Source: Geobacter sp. AOG1
Lineage (GTDB): Bacteria; Desulfobacterota; Desulfuromonadia; Geobacterales; Geobacteraceae
Assembly (NCBI RefSeq): GCF_019972315.1
Contig: NZ_BLIZ01000001.1
Location: forward strand, 2,100,513-2,164,512
Length of the DNA stretch: 64,000 bases
Direction of reading: 5' to 3'
The stretch's first letter is position 1. Every line of letters begins with the position of its first letter. The notes under the pieces are model-generated. The model was not told the DNA's origin. It did not search any database and was given only the letters and a program-made list of their open reading frames with translations. The position numbers and the translations under genes are program-made. Shown piece after piece: positions 1 to 9,302 of the stretch.

Positions 1-71
1 ATGCCTGTGATGTATCGGGTGAAAAGTATTGTGCCGAGTATTCCGGCACTACACCGTAGCCAGGACAGGAA

Positions 72-821
72 ATGCTGATGAGCCATCCCCTTGCCAAATA
101 CGTGAACGATGGTGGCCCTATCCCGGAGGAGCTGCTGGAGCAGCTCGCCTTCAGCGAAAAGATGGCGGAGATCGGCCAACTGGCCGCAGGGATGATCCAC
201 GAGCTCAACACCCCCCTCTCGGTGATTGTCTCCGCTGCCCAGATGATCATGCGCGAAGAGGAGCTGCCGGAGTTCGTCCGGGAGATGGTGGAACGGATCG
301 ATCAGGAGGCCCAGCGCCTCTCCCAGTTCACCAAGGGGCTCCTGACCTTTGCCCGTCGTGATGATGACGCCGGACGGGATGCCGACATCAACCAGGTGCT
401 CCGGGAGGTGATGACGTTCCTAAAATACGAGGCGCAGAAACGCTCCATCACGGTCGTCGAGGAGCTGGATTTCCATCTTCCCTCCGTGGCTGCCGATGGG
501 AACCGCCTGAAGCAGGTTTTTATCAACCTGGTGATGAATGCCCTGCAGGCGATGGAGCAGGGTGGGACGCTGCTGGTGCGGACCGCCATTGCTCCGGACG
601 GTTCGGTGGAGGCGCAGATCGCAGATACCGGACCGGGGATCGTACCGGCGGTGCTGCCGCGTATTTTCGAGCCGTTCTATTCCACCAAGGCTGCCGGTGA
701 GGGGACCGGCCTCGGTCTCTTCATCACTCGGACCATCGTGGAACTGATGGGGGGGCGGATCATGGTGCGGAGCGTCGAGGGAGAAGGGACAACCTTTACC
801 ACCATCATCCCTTCCGCCTGA
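72..821 (+). CDS. Soluble sensor histidine kinase without an input domain
   Basis: A 249-residue cytoplasmic histidine kinase made almost only of HisKA and HATPase_c domains. The phosphoacceptor is probably His43 in GMIHELNTPL, followed by the N-box (NRLKQVFINLVMNALQAM, about 142-159), the G1 box ADTGPGI and the G2 box GTGLGLFI. There is no membrane segment and no PAS or GAF domain. A sensory input may therefore come from a partner protein, possibly encoded upstream of this window. The start could also be the ATG at 78, which has AGGA seven bases upstream. The family is secure but the signal is unknown. Confidence 0.9.
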   Translation: MLMSHPLAKYVNDGGPIPEELLEQLAFSEKMAEIGQLAAGMIHELNTPLSVIVSAAQMIMREEELPEFVREMVERIDQEAQRLSQFTKGLLTFARRDDDAGRDADINQVLREVMTFLKYEAQKRSITVVEELDFHLPSVAADGNRLKQVFINLVMNALQAMEQGGTLLVRTAIAPDGSVEAQIADTGPGIVPAVLPRIFEPFYSTKAAGEGTGLGLFITRTIVELMGGRIMVRSVEGEGTTFTTIIPSA

Positions 822-954
822 ACTCGCCAATTCGACCAGTATGGATCCGTTGTATTTTGTTCCCTTCGATGCATCAACATACCTTCCTTCTTCTCTACTC
901 TTTGAGAATCCGAACGTCTTCCTGGATAACTCCCCGTTTCTGGCTATGCCGGGC

Positions 955-1097
955 GGGAACGGGGCTCTCCTTCCGAAAAGAGTCAAGCGTCACCGTCCGT
1001 CTCTCTCGCAAACTTTCTGGTTGTCTCCGCCGCCTTCCCTGTAAATTTCATTCGGTGGTTTCTTGCAGGACTCTTTTCTCCAGGAAAGCCCCGCTCC
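955..1097. repeat. Palindromic intergenic element, family A copy 1
   Basis: A roughly 143-bp element with imperfect inverted ends. The left arm is at 955-984 and the right arm at 1069-1097. The arm core GAAAAGAGTC on the left pairs with GACTCTTTTC on the right. AAGCGTCACC lies just inside the left arm and GGTG plus a T-rich stretch just inside the right arm. Copies 2 and 3 lie at 3534-3672 and 59311-59465. This element is the only structure seen in the 466-bp gap between the kinase and the radical SAM gene. Confidence 0.75.
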
Positions 1098-1287
1098 CTT
1101 CATCTGGAAATTTGATGAGCACCGGTCTTTCACCCGTATTTTCCTGGAGGGAGTTATGTGAAGAGGATTTGCCCCTTGATTTTTAGGGAGTAAACCGTTT
1201 AGCATGACCTGTCCGAATAATGAAGCAGGTTTTGGGGTGTACTTACCTCTACCCCTACCCATTACCTGTATTCCAAGAGGTGTTCCC

Positions 1288-2706
1288 GTGAAGGTCCTGT
1301 TTGTTCACCCCCATGGCAAGAACTGGATGGGGTCCATGAAGGATATCAGCACCATCTTTAACCTGATGCCGCCGCTGGGGATGATGAGCATCGCCGCGTT
1401 TCTTGAGCGACAGGGGGTTGAAATAGAGCTCCTGGACTGTTACGCTCACCCCGCGCCCCTGGAGGAACTGGTGGCGTCCATCGTCCGGCGGGCTCCCGAC
1501 GTGGTCGGCTTTTCCACCACCACTTCGTCATTCCTGGAGGGATACCAGATCGCCGAACGCCTGAAGGAAGAGGCGCCGCAGACCAGGATTGTATTCGGCG
1601 GCGCCCATGCCTGCTCCGTCGGGGTTTCGCTTCTCGATAGCTTTCCGGCCATCGACTACCTGGTCATTGGCGAGGGAGAGCGGACCTTTTACGAGCTGGT
1701 CAACGCCAACTTCCAAGGTGTGGAGGCCATTCCCGGCGTCGGCTACCGCCGGGACGGAAATGGTGTGCTGTCGGCGGTTCGGGAGAACATCGCCGACCTG
1801 GACACCATTCCTTTTCCCGCCTACCATCGACTCCCCGATTTCCCGCGGCGCTACAACCTCCCCCTCTTCAGCTATCCCAAGGCCCCCAACACGAGCATCA
1901 TCTCCAGCCGGGGGTGCCCCTACAACTGCAGTTACTGCGACCGGTCGGTGTTCAACCGGGGGTTCCGCTTCAATTCCCCCGGCTACATCCACGAGCACCT
2001 GGCCTATCTGCACCGGGACTTCGGCATCCGGCACGTCTTTTTCTACGACGACCTCTTCACCTTCGATCGCGGGAGGGTAGAGGAGCTCTGCCGGCTCCTG
2101 TCGGACAGCCGGCTGCCGGTGACCTACAACTGCATCGCCCGCCTGGAGCATGTGGACCGGGAACTGGTGGCGCTCCTGAAGAAGTCGGGGTGCTGGCAGG
2201 TGAACTTCGGCATCGAGTCGGGAGACCCGGAGGTCCTCAAGAAGCACCGCAAGTTCATGGAGCTGGACGATGTGCACCGTAAGCTCTCCATGGTGAAGGA
2301 GTCGGGGATGCGGGTGAAGGGGCTCTTCATGGTGGGCCTGCCGGGTGAGGACGAAGTGGCCATCCGCCGGACCATCGACTACGCCCTGACCCTCCCCTTG
2401 GACGAGATCAACGTCACCAAATTTACCCCGTTCCCCGGCGCCCCCATCTACCGGACCATCCGCGAGCAGGGGGAGTTCACCGAGGATTGGCCCTCCATGA
2501 ACTGCGTGAATTTCGTCTTCATCCCCCACGGCATGACGAAGGAGCGGCTGGAAGAGCTCTACGACGAGTTCATCCGCCGTTTCTTCCATCGTACCCGCAT
2601 CCACATGGGGTACGCGAAGATGATCTGGAAGTCCCCCCACAGCCTCTTCACGTTCCTGCGGAATCTGCCGGAGATATTGAAGTTCGAAATGAAGCAGAAG
2701 TGGTAG
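1288..2706 (+). CDS. B12-binding-type radical SAM protein
   Basis: A 472-residue protein of the cobalamin-binding radical SAM superfamily (BchE/HpnP/P-methylase type organisation). The N-terminal 140 residues have the Rossmann-like B12-binding fold (PPLGMMSIAAFLERQGVEIELLDCYAH) without an obvious DxHxxG motif. The radical SAM CxxxCxxC motif is GCPYNCSYCDRS at about 209-220. The start is placed at the GTG at 1288 because AGAGG lies eight bases upstream and homology-like sequence (VKVLFVHPHG) begins there; an upstream ATG at 1204 would add 28 residues with no family character. It is followed closely by the inositol monophosphatase gene, so the two may be cotranscribed. The substrate is unknown. 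Confidence 0.88.
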   Translation: MKVLFVHPHGKNWMGSMKDISTIFNLMPPLGMMSIAAFLERQGVEIELLDCYAHPAPLEELVASIVRRAPDVVGFSTTTSSFLEGYQIAERLKEEAPQTRIVFGGAHACSVGVSLLDSFPAIDYLVIGEGERTFYELVNANFQGVEAIPGVGYRRDGNGVLSAVRENIADLDTIPFPAYHRLPDFPRRYNLPLFSYPKAPNTSIISSRGCPYNCSYCDRSVFNRGFRFNSPGYIHEHLAYLHRDFGIRHVFFYDDLFTFDRGRVEELCRLLSDSRLPVTYNCIARLEHVDRELVALLKKSGCWQVNFGIESGDPEVLKKHRKFMELDDVHRKLSMVKESGMRVKGLFMVGLPGEDEVAIRRTIDYALTLPLDEINVTKFTPFPGAPIYRTIREQGEFTEDWPSMNCVNFVFIPHGMTKERLEELYDEFIRRFFHRTRIHMGYAKMIWKSPHSLFTFLRNLPEILKFEMKQKW

Positions 2707-2736
2707 AGGCAGTGAATAGTGAAAGGTGAATGTGGA

Positions 2737-3522
2737 ATGGGACTGAAACAGCACCTCGATATCGCCGTGCAGGCCGCCCGTGCGGCTGGGCAGTTTCAGC
2801 GGGAGCGGCTCTGGAGCGACTTTGCCATCGGCTTCAAGGGGGAGACCGACCTGGTCACCGAGGTGGACCGGGCCTGCGAGGAGCTGATCGTCGGCACCAT
2901 ACGGCAGGCGTTCCCCGCCCATGATATCCTTGCGGAGGAGAACGACTATGCATCCCTCTGCTCGTCCCACAAGTGGATCATCGATCCCCTGGACGGTACT
3001 ACCAACTACGCCCACGGCTTCCCCTGGTTCGGTGTTTCCATCGCCCTGGAGGTCGAAGGAGAGGTGCTGCTTGGCGTGATCTGTCATCCCATGATGGACG
3101 AGTTGTTCACGGTGGTCAGGGGTGAGGGGGCGTTTCTCAACGGCAGACGGCTCGCGGTTTCCCGCCGTGCCCCCCTGCGGCAGTGTCTGCTTGCCACCGG
3201 CTTCCCCTACGACCGGACCCGGGACAACGAGAACAATTTCACCCATTTCATGAATTTCCAGATGGCGGCGCGGGCGGTGCGGAGGGCCGGAGCGGCGGCC
3301 CTGGATCTTGCCTATGTGGCTGCCGGGCGGTTGGACGGTTACTGGGAGTGCAAGCTGAAACCATGGGATGTGGCGGCGGGACAACTGCTGGTGACCGAAG
3401 CGGGGGGTATGGTGACCAATCACGGGGGTGGGGCCTGGTCGGTCTACGACCACCGGATTCTTGCCTCTAACGGTCTGATCCACGATGAGATGGTGGCGGT
3501 GCTGACGGGGAGAAGTGCTTGA
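2737..3522 (+). CDS. suhB: Inositol-1-monophosphatase family phosphatase (SuhB-like)
   Basis: A 261-residue Mg-dependent, Li-sensitive-type phosphatase that hydrolyses inositol monophosphate or related sugar phosphates. The metal-binding motifs are visible: AEENDY near residue 65, DPLDGTTNYAHG near 84, and WDVAAGQLLVTEAGG near 210. The ATG at 2737 is preferred over the GTG at 2719 because AAAGGTGA sits about eight bases upstream. It lies 30 bp behind the radical SAM gene and ends against a family A palindrome that may act as a bidirectional terminator. The family is firm; the natural substrate is not. Confidence 0.9.
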   Translation: MGLKQHLDIAVQAARAAGQFQRERLWSDFAIGFKGETDLVTEVDRACEELIVGTIRQAFPAHDILAEENDYASLCSSHKWIIDPLDGTTNYAHGFPWFGVSIALEVEGEVLLGVICHPMMDELFTVVRGEGAFLNGRRLAVSRRAPLRQCLLATGFPYDRTRDNENNFTHFMNFQMAARAVRRAGAAALDLAYVAAGRLDGYWECKLKPWDVAAGQLLVTEAGGMVTNHGGGAWSVYDHRILASNGLIHDEMVAVLTGRSA

Positions 3523-3533
3523 AATTGATTGGC

Positions 3534-3672
3534 GCGGGAGCCCTCCCTCCGAAAAGGGTCAAGCGTCACCATCTGCCTTTCTGAACAACTCCAATGCTGA
3601 TTCAGAAGCTTTCCCTTAGAAGACCTTGAGGTGCTTTTTTGCGGGACCCTTTTCTCCAGGAGAGCCCCAGCC
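3534..3672. repeat. Palindromic intergenic element, family A copy 2
   Basis: The same architecture as the element at 955-1097. The left arm ends in GAAAAGGGTC (3551-3560) and the right arm begins GACCCTTTTC (3645-3654). AAGCGTCACC lies inside the left arm and GGTGCTTTTTTGCGG before the right arm. The A to G change in the left arm relative to copy 1 is matched by T to C in the right arm, which preserves pairing. It lies between two convergent genes, where it could terminate both transcripts. Confidence 0.75.
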
Positions 3673-3703
3673 CTATCTGCGTACTTTTCTGAAATATGTA
3701 GAG

Positions 3704-5722
3704 CTAGGCCGAAGGCGGGGTGGCTGAACCGTTGCAACAGGCTGCGGTTGTTCGCATTTCGGGGGTGTAGAACATGTAGGTATTGCGGCTGAACTGCTTG
3801 GCGTTGTACATGGCCAGGTCGGCATTCCTGAGGAGGGTCTCGTCGTCCCGCCCGTCGAAGGGGTAGATGGCGATACCGATACTGGCATGGGCCGCCACCT
3901 GGTGACCCTCAAGATCGAAGGGTGACTGGAGGGCATCGACTATCTTGCGGGCAATCACGCTGGGAATATCTGGCCCCGCGATGTCGGTCAGCATGATGAT
4001 GAACTCGTCCCCGCCGAGTCGGGCCACCGTGTCGCTTTTGCGGACGCAGCCGACCAAGGTGTCGGCGAAGGCTTTGAGGAGCTGGTCGCCGATGGCGTGG
4101 CCGAGGGTGTCGTTGACCTGTTTGAAATGATCCAGGTCGATGAACAGAAGTCCGATCGTTGCCTGGTGGCGTTCCGCGTGGGCCAGCTGCTGGTTCAGCC
4201 GGTCCTGGAGGAGGTTGCGGTTGGCGAGACCGGTGAGATTGTCGAGCATGGCCATGTTCATCAGCCTCGTCTCGGCTTCCTTCCGGGCAGTAATGTCCTC
4301 CTGCATGCTGAGAAAATGCGTGATCTCCCCCGCTTCATTCCGGATGCCGGTAATGGATGCGGCTGCCCAGTAACAGCTGCCGTCTTTCCGCTTGTTGTGG
4401 AATTCACCCCGCCATTCCTCACCTGCCACAATATGTTCCCACAACTGACGGTAGGTTGCTGGGTCCATTTCACCCGACTTCAGGATGCGCGGGTTCTCCC
4501 CCATCGCTTCTTCCCTGCTGTACCCCGTTACCTCGCAGAATTTCGGATTGACGTACTCGATCACCCCCGTCGCGTCGGTGATCACCACGATGCTCGGACT
4601 TTGCTCCACCGCGACGGAGAGCTTTTTGACGGCGGTTTCCTTTTCGCCCAGCGAGGCAATCATCCGGTTGAACGTTTCCGCCAGTTCGGCAATCTCGTCG
4701 TTGCAATCAAGGTGGAGCGGTTTTTTCATGCCGCTGCGGGAGATTTCACGCATGTGACGGTTCAACTGGTTGAGGGGAATGGTGAGGCGCTTGACGAAGA
4801 GCCAGGTGGCGATGATGGCGCAGCAGGCCACGATGAGGGTGGCTGCCAGCCAGTACCGCCGGGCTCTAGCGATGGGGGCGTAGGCTTCAGCTTCCGGGTA
4901 GGTGGCGCCCAGTATCCAGTTCTTCGTCGTAAGGCGCTTCACGCTCGTCACCATGCGTAACCCGTCCGTGGTGACAGTGGTGCCGGTCCCCTCGAATCCC
5001 CTGACAGAGGCGTCGAAGAATTTCTTCGACCCGGCCGGCATCTCTCTGCGAAGGACCATGAGCTGGTTCGGATGCATGATCATAGTCCCTTTGGTGTCGT
5101 AGAGATAAAGATAACCGTCGTGGGCAATCCTGATCCGGGAGAGTTCCCCGAAGAAGCTGTCGGACATGAGGTCGAGGCTTCCTCCCAGAATGGCGATAAT
5201 GGTGTCGTTTTCATCGATGATCGGGGCGGTGAACATGATGACCGTGGGATGGTGGGCCTGCGTGGAGTAGTACGGATCGGATATTTCCGGATCGCGGGTT
5301 TTCAGAGTCTCCTTGAAAAAGGTGCGGGAGGAGTAGTCCTGTCCGCGATGTCCCGGCTGAAAAGGGGATTCGGCCAACAGACGACCGGTGGGGGAGAAGA
5401 GATAGACCCCGTTATCGAAGACGGGGAAGGCCCCCAGATGGGTGTCGAGAAACTGCTGCACCTTGTCGGGGGAGTTGACGATGGTGGGGGGGAAATTGTC
5501 CACCATGGTGAGGAGCGTCTTCTGAGCCGCCCTGAGCTTGTCGTCCACCTGTTCCGCCAGCCCTTTTACGAGGGTTTCCTGCTGGCTCGCTATGGTCTTC
5601 TTGAACTCGGTCCTGAAATAACCGAAAAAGACCAGGGAAAAGATGGTCAGGAGGATGACCACCAGGGAGGAAACCGCCAGTGCCAGCTTGGCTTTCAGGG
5701 AGAGGGCGGGAGCTTCAGGCAT
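3704..5722 (-). CDS. Membrane diguanylate cyclase (Cache-HAMP-PAS-GGDEF)
   Basis: A 672-residue enzyme predicted to make cyclic di-GMP. In order: N-terminal membrane segment (about 12-34), extracytoplasmic double-Cache sensor (about 35-285), second membrane segment, HAMP, PAS/PAC (about 350-470) and GGDEF (about 490-650). The active-site motif is an intact GGDEF near residue 570, with an I-site RKSD five residues before it, which suggests product inhibition. The GHAIGD segment keeps the Asp that contacts guanine, so it looks like an ordinary c-di-GMP synthase and not a cGAMP-making Hypr variant. No EAL domain is present. It is transcribed convergently with suhB. Confidence 0.92.
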   Translation of the reverse strand: MPEAPALSLKAKLALAVSSLVVILLTIFSLVFFGYFRTEFKKTIASQQETLVKGLAEQVDDKLRAAQKTLLTMVDNFPPTIVNSPDKVQQFLDTHLGAFPVFDNGVYLFSPTGRLLAESPFQPGHRGQDYSSRTFFKETLKTRDPEISDPYYSTQAHHPTVIMFTAPIIDENDTIIAILGGSLDLMSDSFFGELSRIRIAHDGYLYLYDTKGTMIMHPNQLMVLRREMPAGSKKFFDASVRGFEGTGTTVTTDGLRMVTSVKRLTTKNWILGATYPEAEAYAPIARARRYWLAATLIVACCAIIATWLFVKRLTIPLNQLNRHMREISRSGMKKPLHLDCNDEIAELAETFNRMIASLGEKETAVKKLSVAVEQSPSIVVITDATGVIEYVNPKFCEVTGYSREEAMGENPRILKSGEMDPATYRQLWEHIVAGEEWRGEFHNKRKDGSCYWAAASITGIRNEAGEITHFLSMQEDITARKEAETRLMNMAMLDNLTGLANRNLLQDRLNQQLAHAERHQATIGLLFIDLDHFKQVNDTLGHAIGDQLLKAFADTLVGCVRKSDTVARLGGDEFIIMLTDIAGPDIPSVIARKIVDALQSPFDLEGHQVAAHASIGIAIYPFDGRDDETLLRNADLAMYNAKQFSRNTYMFYTPEMRTTAACCNGSATPPSA

Positions 5723-5941
5723 GGCCGATTACCTTTGGGGACATGGGTTCTCCTGCGGTGGAAGGGCTTTCCGGAGCCCGCAATCGGGCGCGGTCAAAAC
5801 CGTTTTTCAATTCTACCCCAAACATCAGGGATTAACAATATATCATAATCTAAAGCGACCGTCACCGCATCGGGGTCATACTCCTTGACTTTGCCACGAC
5901 GTTTACATAATATCCATTAATTCCGCGCATAAAGGCCTTCC

Positions 5942-7909
5942 ATGCACAGGTACCTGTTCGGTTTCATCGATAACATGAAGCTCCGCTGGAAACTCCTGGT
6001 GGTGGTTATCCCACTGATCATCATTCCCATTTTTCTGGTGGGGGGGGTGATCGGCTATATCTCGACCCGCCAGGCCTACCTGGGTATCACCCATACTTCC
6101 AAAGACGACCTGGCCCACCTGGCCGACTTCACCATCGACCTTCTCAATTCCCACTACCAGCAATTCCAGGTCTACAAGCAGGACAAGCAGCGCAGCTTCA
6201 ACATGGAACTGGCTACCCTCACCAACCTGGCCTACAATGTCGTTGAGGCGCAGAACCGCCAGTACCGGAGCGGCCGCCTCGACCTGCGCACGGCAAAGAT
6301 GGAAGCCAACAAGGCCCTGAAGAAGGTGAACGTGGGGGAGACCGGTTACATCTACGCCATGACCAGCAAGGGGGACCTGACGGTCCATGTGGCACGGGAA
6401 GGGGAGAACGTCTATAACGAGAAGGACGAGAACGGCCGTTACTTCATCAGGGTAATGTGCGAAAACGCCCTGAAGTCCAAGCCGGGAGAGGTCCTCTACA
6501 TCATCTACCCCTGGCGCAACGCGGTCCTCGGTGACAAGAGGCCGCGCAACAAGGTAGTGGCCTACCGTTATTTCAAGGAGTGGGACTGGATCGTTGCGAC
6601 AGGCGGATATCTTGAGGAAACCTACGAGGATGAGGCATTCGAACGCCGCTCCTTCGAGGAGTTGAAGGATAAGATCAAAACCAAGAAGGTGGGACAGACA
6701 GGTTACATCTTCTGCATGGACAGCAAGGGGAACTTCACCATTCATCCGGACGGGGAAGGGAAGAACTTCTACACCGCCAAGGATTTCAACGGGCTACCCT
6801 TCATCAAGGAGATGTGCCAGAACAAGAACGGCTGGATTCGTTATCCCTGGAAGAACGTCGGCGACCGTACCCCCCGGATGAAGATCGTCCGCTACGAGTA
6901 CTTCAAGCCGTGGGACTGGATCGTGGCGGTCGGCTCCTACGAGGACGAATTCTACAAAGAGGCGAACGAGATCAAGGGGCGGATCACCGAGAGCATGATC
7001 GTTCTCACCATCTTTGTCTGCATCATCGCCGTCGGCCTGGTCTACCTCGCCTCTAAGATCATCACCGAGCCGATCGGCCACATGATGGAGGTAATCCGCA
7101 AGGTGAAGAAAGGGCGGCTCGACGAGCGGATGGAGGTGGATTCAACCGATGAACTGGGAGAGCTGGCCGCCGCCTTCAACCGGATGACCCAGATTATCAA
7201 GCGGAACAAGGATATGGAGTCGAACCTGGCTCAGCAGGGGAAAATGGCATCCCTCGGCGTCCTTTCCTCCGGCGTGGCCCACGAGATCAATAACCCCCTC
7301 GGCGTGATTCTCGGCTACGCCAGCTACCTGGAAGGGCGGCTGGACGAGAGCGACCCCAACTACCATTACATCCACGAGATCAAGCGAGAGAGCAAGCGGT
7401 GCAAGAAGATCGTCCAGGACCTCCTCTCCTATGCCCGTACCCCCAAGCCGACCCTGGAGGATACGGACATCAACGACCTCCTGGATCAGATTGTCGATTT
7501 CGCCGCCAACCACACGGACATGTACCACGTGACCGTGATAAAAGAGTTCGCCCCGAACCTCCCCCATATCCAGGCGGATGGCGATCAGATGCGGCAGGTG
7601 GCGATCAACCTGATTCTCAATGCCGGCTCCGCCATGGAGAAAGGGGGCAAATTGGTGGTGGGCACCTCCCTCGACAGCGATGGGTACATCGTCATTCGCT
7701 TTGCCGACAACGGCGCCGGTATCGCGCCGGAGAACCTGGAAAAGATCTTCGAGCCGTTCTTCACCACCAAGGTCAAGGGGACCGGCCTCGGCCTCGCCAT
7801 CACCAAGCAGATCGTCGAACAGCACCAAGGGAAGATCGTCATTGCCAGCGTGGTGGGGGAGGGGACGACGGTCACGGTGAGGTTGCCGGTGGAGCGGGAG
7901 GTGCTGTAA
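5942..7909 (+). CDS. Double-Cache sensor histidine kinase
   Basis: A 655-residue membrane kinase. The first membrane helix is at about 13-37, followed by an extracytoplasmic region with two similar Cache modules: GETGYIYAMTSKGDLTVH with FKEWDWIVATGGY, and GQTGYIFCMDSKGNFTIH with FKPWDWIVAVGSY. A second helix near 348-370 leads to HAMP, HisKA with His near 447 in SGVAHEINNP, and HATPase_c (DNGAGI, GTGLGLAI). The tandem Cache pair points to detection of a small ligand outside the cytoplasm. Two genes later comes an NtrC-family regulator in the same orientation, a plausible partner although no direct evidence links them. Confidence 0.93.
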   Translation: MHRYLFGFIDNMKLRWKLLVVVIPLIIIPIFLVGGVIGYISTRQAYLGITHTSKDDLAHLADFTIDLLNSHYQQFQVYKQDKQRSFNMELATLTNLAYNVVEAQNRQYRSGRLDLRTAKMEANKALKKVNVGETGYIYAMTSKGDLTVHVAREGENVYNEKDENGRYFIRVMCENALKSKPGEVLYIIYPWRNAVLGDKRPRNKVVAYRYFKEWDWIVATGGYLEETYEDEAFERRSFEELKDKIKTKKVGQTGYIFCMDSKGNFTIHPDGEGKNFYTAKDFNGLPFIKEMCQNKNGWIRYPWKNVGDRTPRMKIVRYEYFKPWDWIVAVGSYEDEFYKEANEIKGRITESMIVLTIFVCIIAVGLVYLASKIITEPIGHMMEVIRKVKKGRLDERMEVDSTDELGELAAAFNRMTQIIKRNKDMESNLAQQGKMASLGVLSSGVAHEINNPLGVILGYASYLEGRLDESDPNYHYIHEIKRESKRCKKIVQDLLSYARTPKPTLEDTDINDLLDQIVDFAANHTDMYHVTVIKEFAPNLPHIQADGDQMRQVAINLILNAGSAMEKGGKLVVGTSLDSDGYIVIRFADNGAGIAPENLEKIFEPFFTTKVKGTGLGLAITKQIVEQHQGKIVIASVVGEGTTVTVRLPVEREVL

Positions 7910-7942
7910 CTGGAAACGCGGAGTTCAAGAGGAGACAAGTCG

Positions 7943-8023
7943 ATTGCGGATATTTCTCCTGCGGTTACCGTACCTTTGCAGATATTCAATAAGGATAATG
8001 GATGCAAGCTAAATTGCAGATAT
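7943..8023 (+). promoter_or_regulatory. Three spaced TTGC(A/G)GATAT repeats upstream of the SPFH gene
   Basis: ATTGCGGATAT occurs at 7943-7953, TTTGCAGATAT at 7975-7985 and ATTGCAGATAT at 8013-8023, all within 170 bp of the SPFH gene start. Each resembles one half of the TTTGCA-N4-TGCAAA repeats found after the NtrC-family gene. They could be weaker sites for the same regulator. No well-spaced sigma-54 promoter was found between them and the gene. Confidence 0.4.
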
Positions 8024-8111
8024 GTAACTGCTCGGGATGAAAAGATGGATTTAGCGTGATAGTGGGAATTGCCAATTACTGAGGTCCAACAAATCGTGAC
8101 AGGAGCAAGCC

Positions 8112-9215
8112 ATGACCCTATGGGAAAAAGCCAAAGCGGAACTGATCGACATCATCGAATGGACCGACGATTCAAGCGACACCATGGTCTGGAGGTTCCC
8201 ACGGTTCGAAAACGAGATCAAGCATGGCGCACAGCTGATCGTGCGGCAGTCACAGGCCGCCGTTTTCGTGAACCAGGGGGAAATTGCCGATGTGTTCCCA
8301 CCGGGGCAGCACCAGCTGACGACCAAAAACCTCCCGATCCTCACTACCCTCATGGGGTGGCAGTACGGGTTTCAGAGCCCCTTCAAGGCCGAAGTCTACT
8401 TCGTCAACACCCGGAACTTCACGAATCTCAAGTGGGGGACGAGCAATCCCGTCATGCTGCGCGACCCGGAGTTCGGGCCGGTGCGGCTGCGATCGTTCGG
8501 GACCTATGTGGTACGGGTGAGCGACCCGGCGAAGTTCATCAGGGAGATCGTCGGCACGGGGGGGCATTTCACCCTCAATGACGTTGCCGATCAGCTAAGA
8601 AACCTGGTGGTCACCCGGTTCTCGGATATGCTCGGTGAGAGCAAAATCCCCCTGCTTGACCTGTCCGCCAGGTACGATGAGCTTTCCTCCTCCCTTACCC
8701 AAAAAATAGCCCCCGAGTTTCTTGAGTACGGCCTGGAAGTAACAAAACTACTGGTGGAGAACATATCCCTCCCCCGGGAGGTCGAAGAGGCGCTGGACAA
8801 AAAAAGCAGCATGGGGATTGTGGGGAATCTGGACAACTATGTGAAGTTCCAGAGTGCGAATGCCATGGAGGCGGCGGCGAAAAATCCGGGTGGCGATGCC
8901 TCGGCCGGGGTGGGGATGGGTATGGGGTTCGCCATGGCCAACCAGTTGGGAAAGGCACTGACCACCCCCCAGGAGGCATCGCAGGGAGTGCCGCAGCCGC
9001 CACCCCTCCCCCATTCAGAGACATATTACGTGGGGAAAAACGGTAAACAGGCCGGCCCCTTCGATAAAACGGCGATCCTCGGTTACATAACCAAGGGGGC
9101 CATAACGAAGGAGACCCTGATGTGGAAAGAGGGGATGGCGGAATGGCAAACGGCTGCGCAGTTCGGCGAGTTTGCATCGCTGTTCCGGACGACACCGCCA
9201 CCGCTGCCGAAATGA
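8112..9215 (+). CDS. SPFH-domain protein with C-terminal GYF_2 domain
   Basis: A 367-residue protein of the 'virion core protein-like' SPFH family. The SPFH/Band-7 region covers about residues 30-240, a Gly-rich linker follows (GGDASAGVGMGMGFAMANQL), and the C-terminal 55 residues are a GYF_2 module (YYVGKNGKQAGPFD ... TLMWKEGMAEW). SPFH proteins form membrane-associated oligomers, but this one lacks a clear N-terminal membrane anchor. GYF_2 modules are thought to bind peptides. The start follows CAGGAG. It is probably cotranscribed with the zinc-ribbon gene downstream, which is frequently found beside this family. The biochemical role is unknown. Confidence 0.88.
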   Translation: MTLWEKAKAELIDIIEWTDDSSDTMVWRFPRFENEIKHGAQLIVRQSQAAVFVNQGEIADVFPPGQHQLTTKNLPILTTLMGWQYGFQSPFKAEVYFVNTRNFTNLKWGTSNPVMLRDPEFGPVRLRSFGTYVVRVSDPAKFIREIVGTGGHFTLNDVADQLRNLVVTRFSDMLGESKIPLLDLSARYDELSSSLTQKIAPEFLEYGLEVTKLLVENISLPREVEEALDKKSSMGIVGNLDNYVKFQSANAMEAAAKNPGGDASAGVGMGMGFAMANQLGKALTTPQEASQGVPQPPPLPHSETYYVGKNGKQAGPFDKTAILGYITKGAITKETLMWKEGMAEWQTAAQFGEFASLFRTTPPPLPK

Positions 9216-9284
9216 TTCAAACCCTGCTGCAGGGGCACCTCTTGCGGGTGCCTAGGGGGCGGACGCAAAGCCCGCCCCTACGAT
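9216..9284. repeat. GC-rich intergenic repeat, family D copy 1
   Basis: It begins with CAAACCCTGCTG and ends with CCCGCCCCTACG, and it shares most positions with 16326-16395. It contains two nested dyads: GGGGCACC with GGGTGCC, and GGGGCGG with CCGCCCC. It sits between the SPFH and zinc-ribbon genes and would be carried in their transcript as a hairpin. Confidence 0.7.
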
Positions 9285-9302
9285 TATCACCCCGGAGGTA
9301 CC

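Noticed and set aside
1528-3483. Minus-strand open frame of about 650 codons opposite the radical SAM and suhB genes
   Set aside because: It lies fully antisense to two well-supported genes, has no family motifs and is His/Val/Pro-rich as expected for a shadow of GC-rich coding DNA.
8065-8085. TGGGAATTGCC as a sigma-54 promoter before the SPFH gene
   Set aside because: The spacing between GG and GC does not fit -24/-12.
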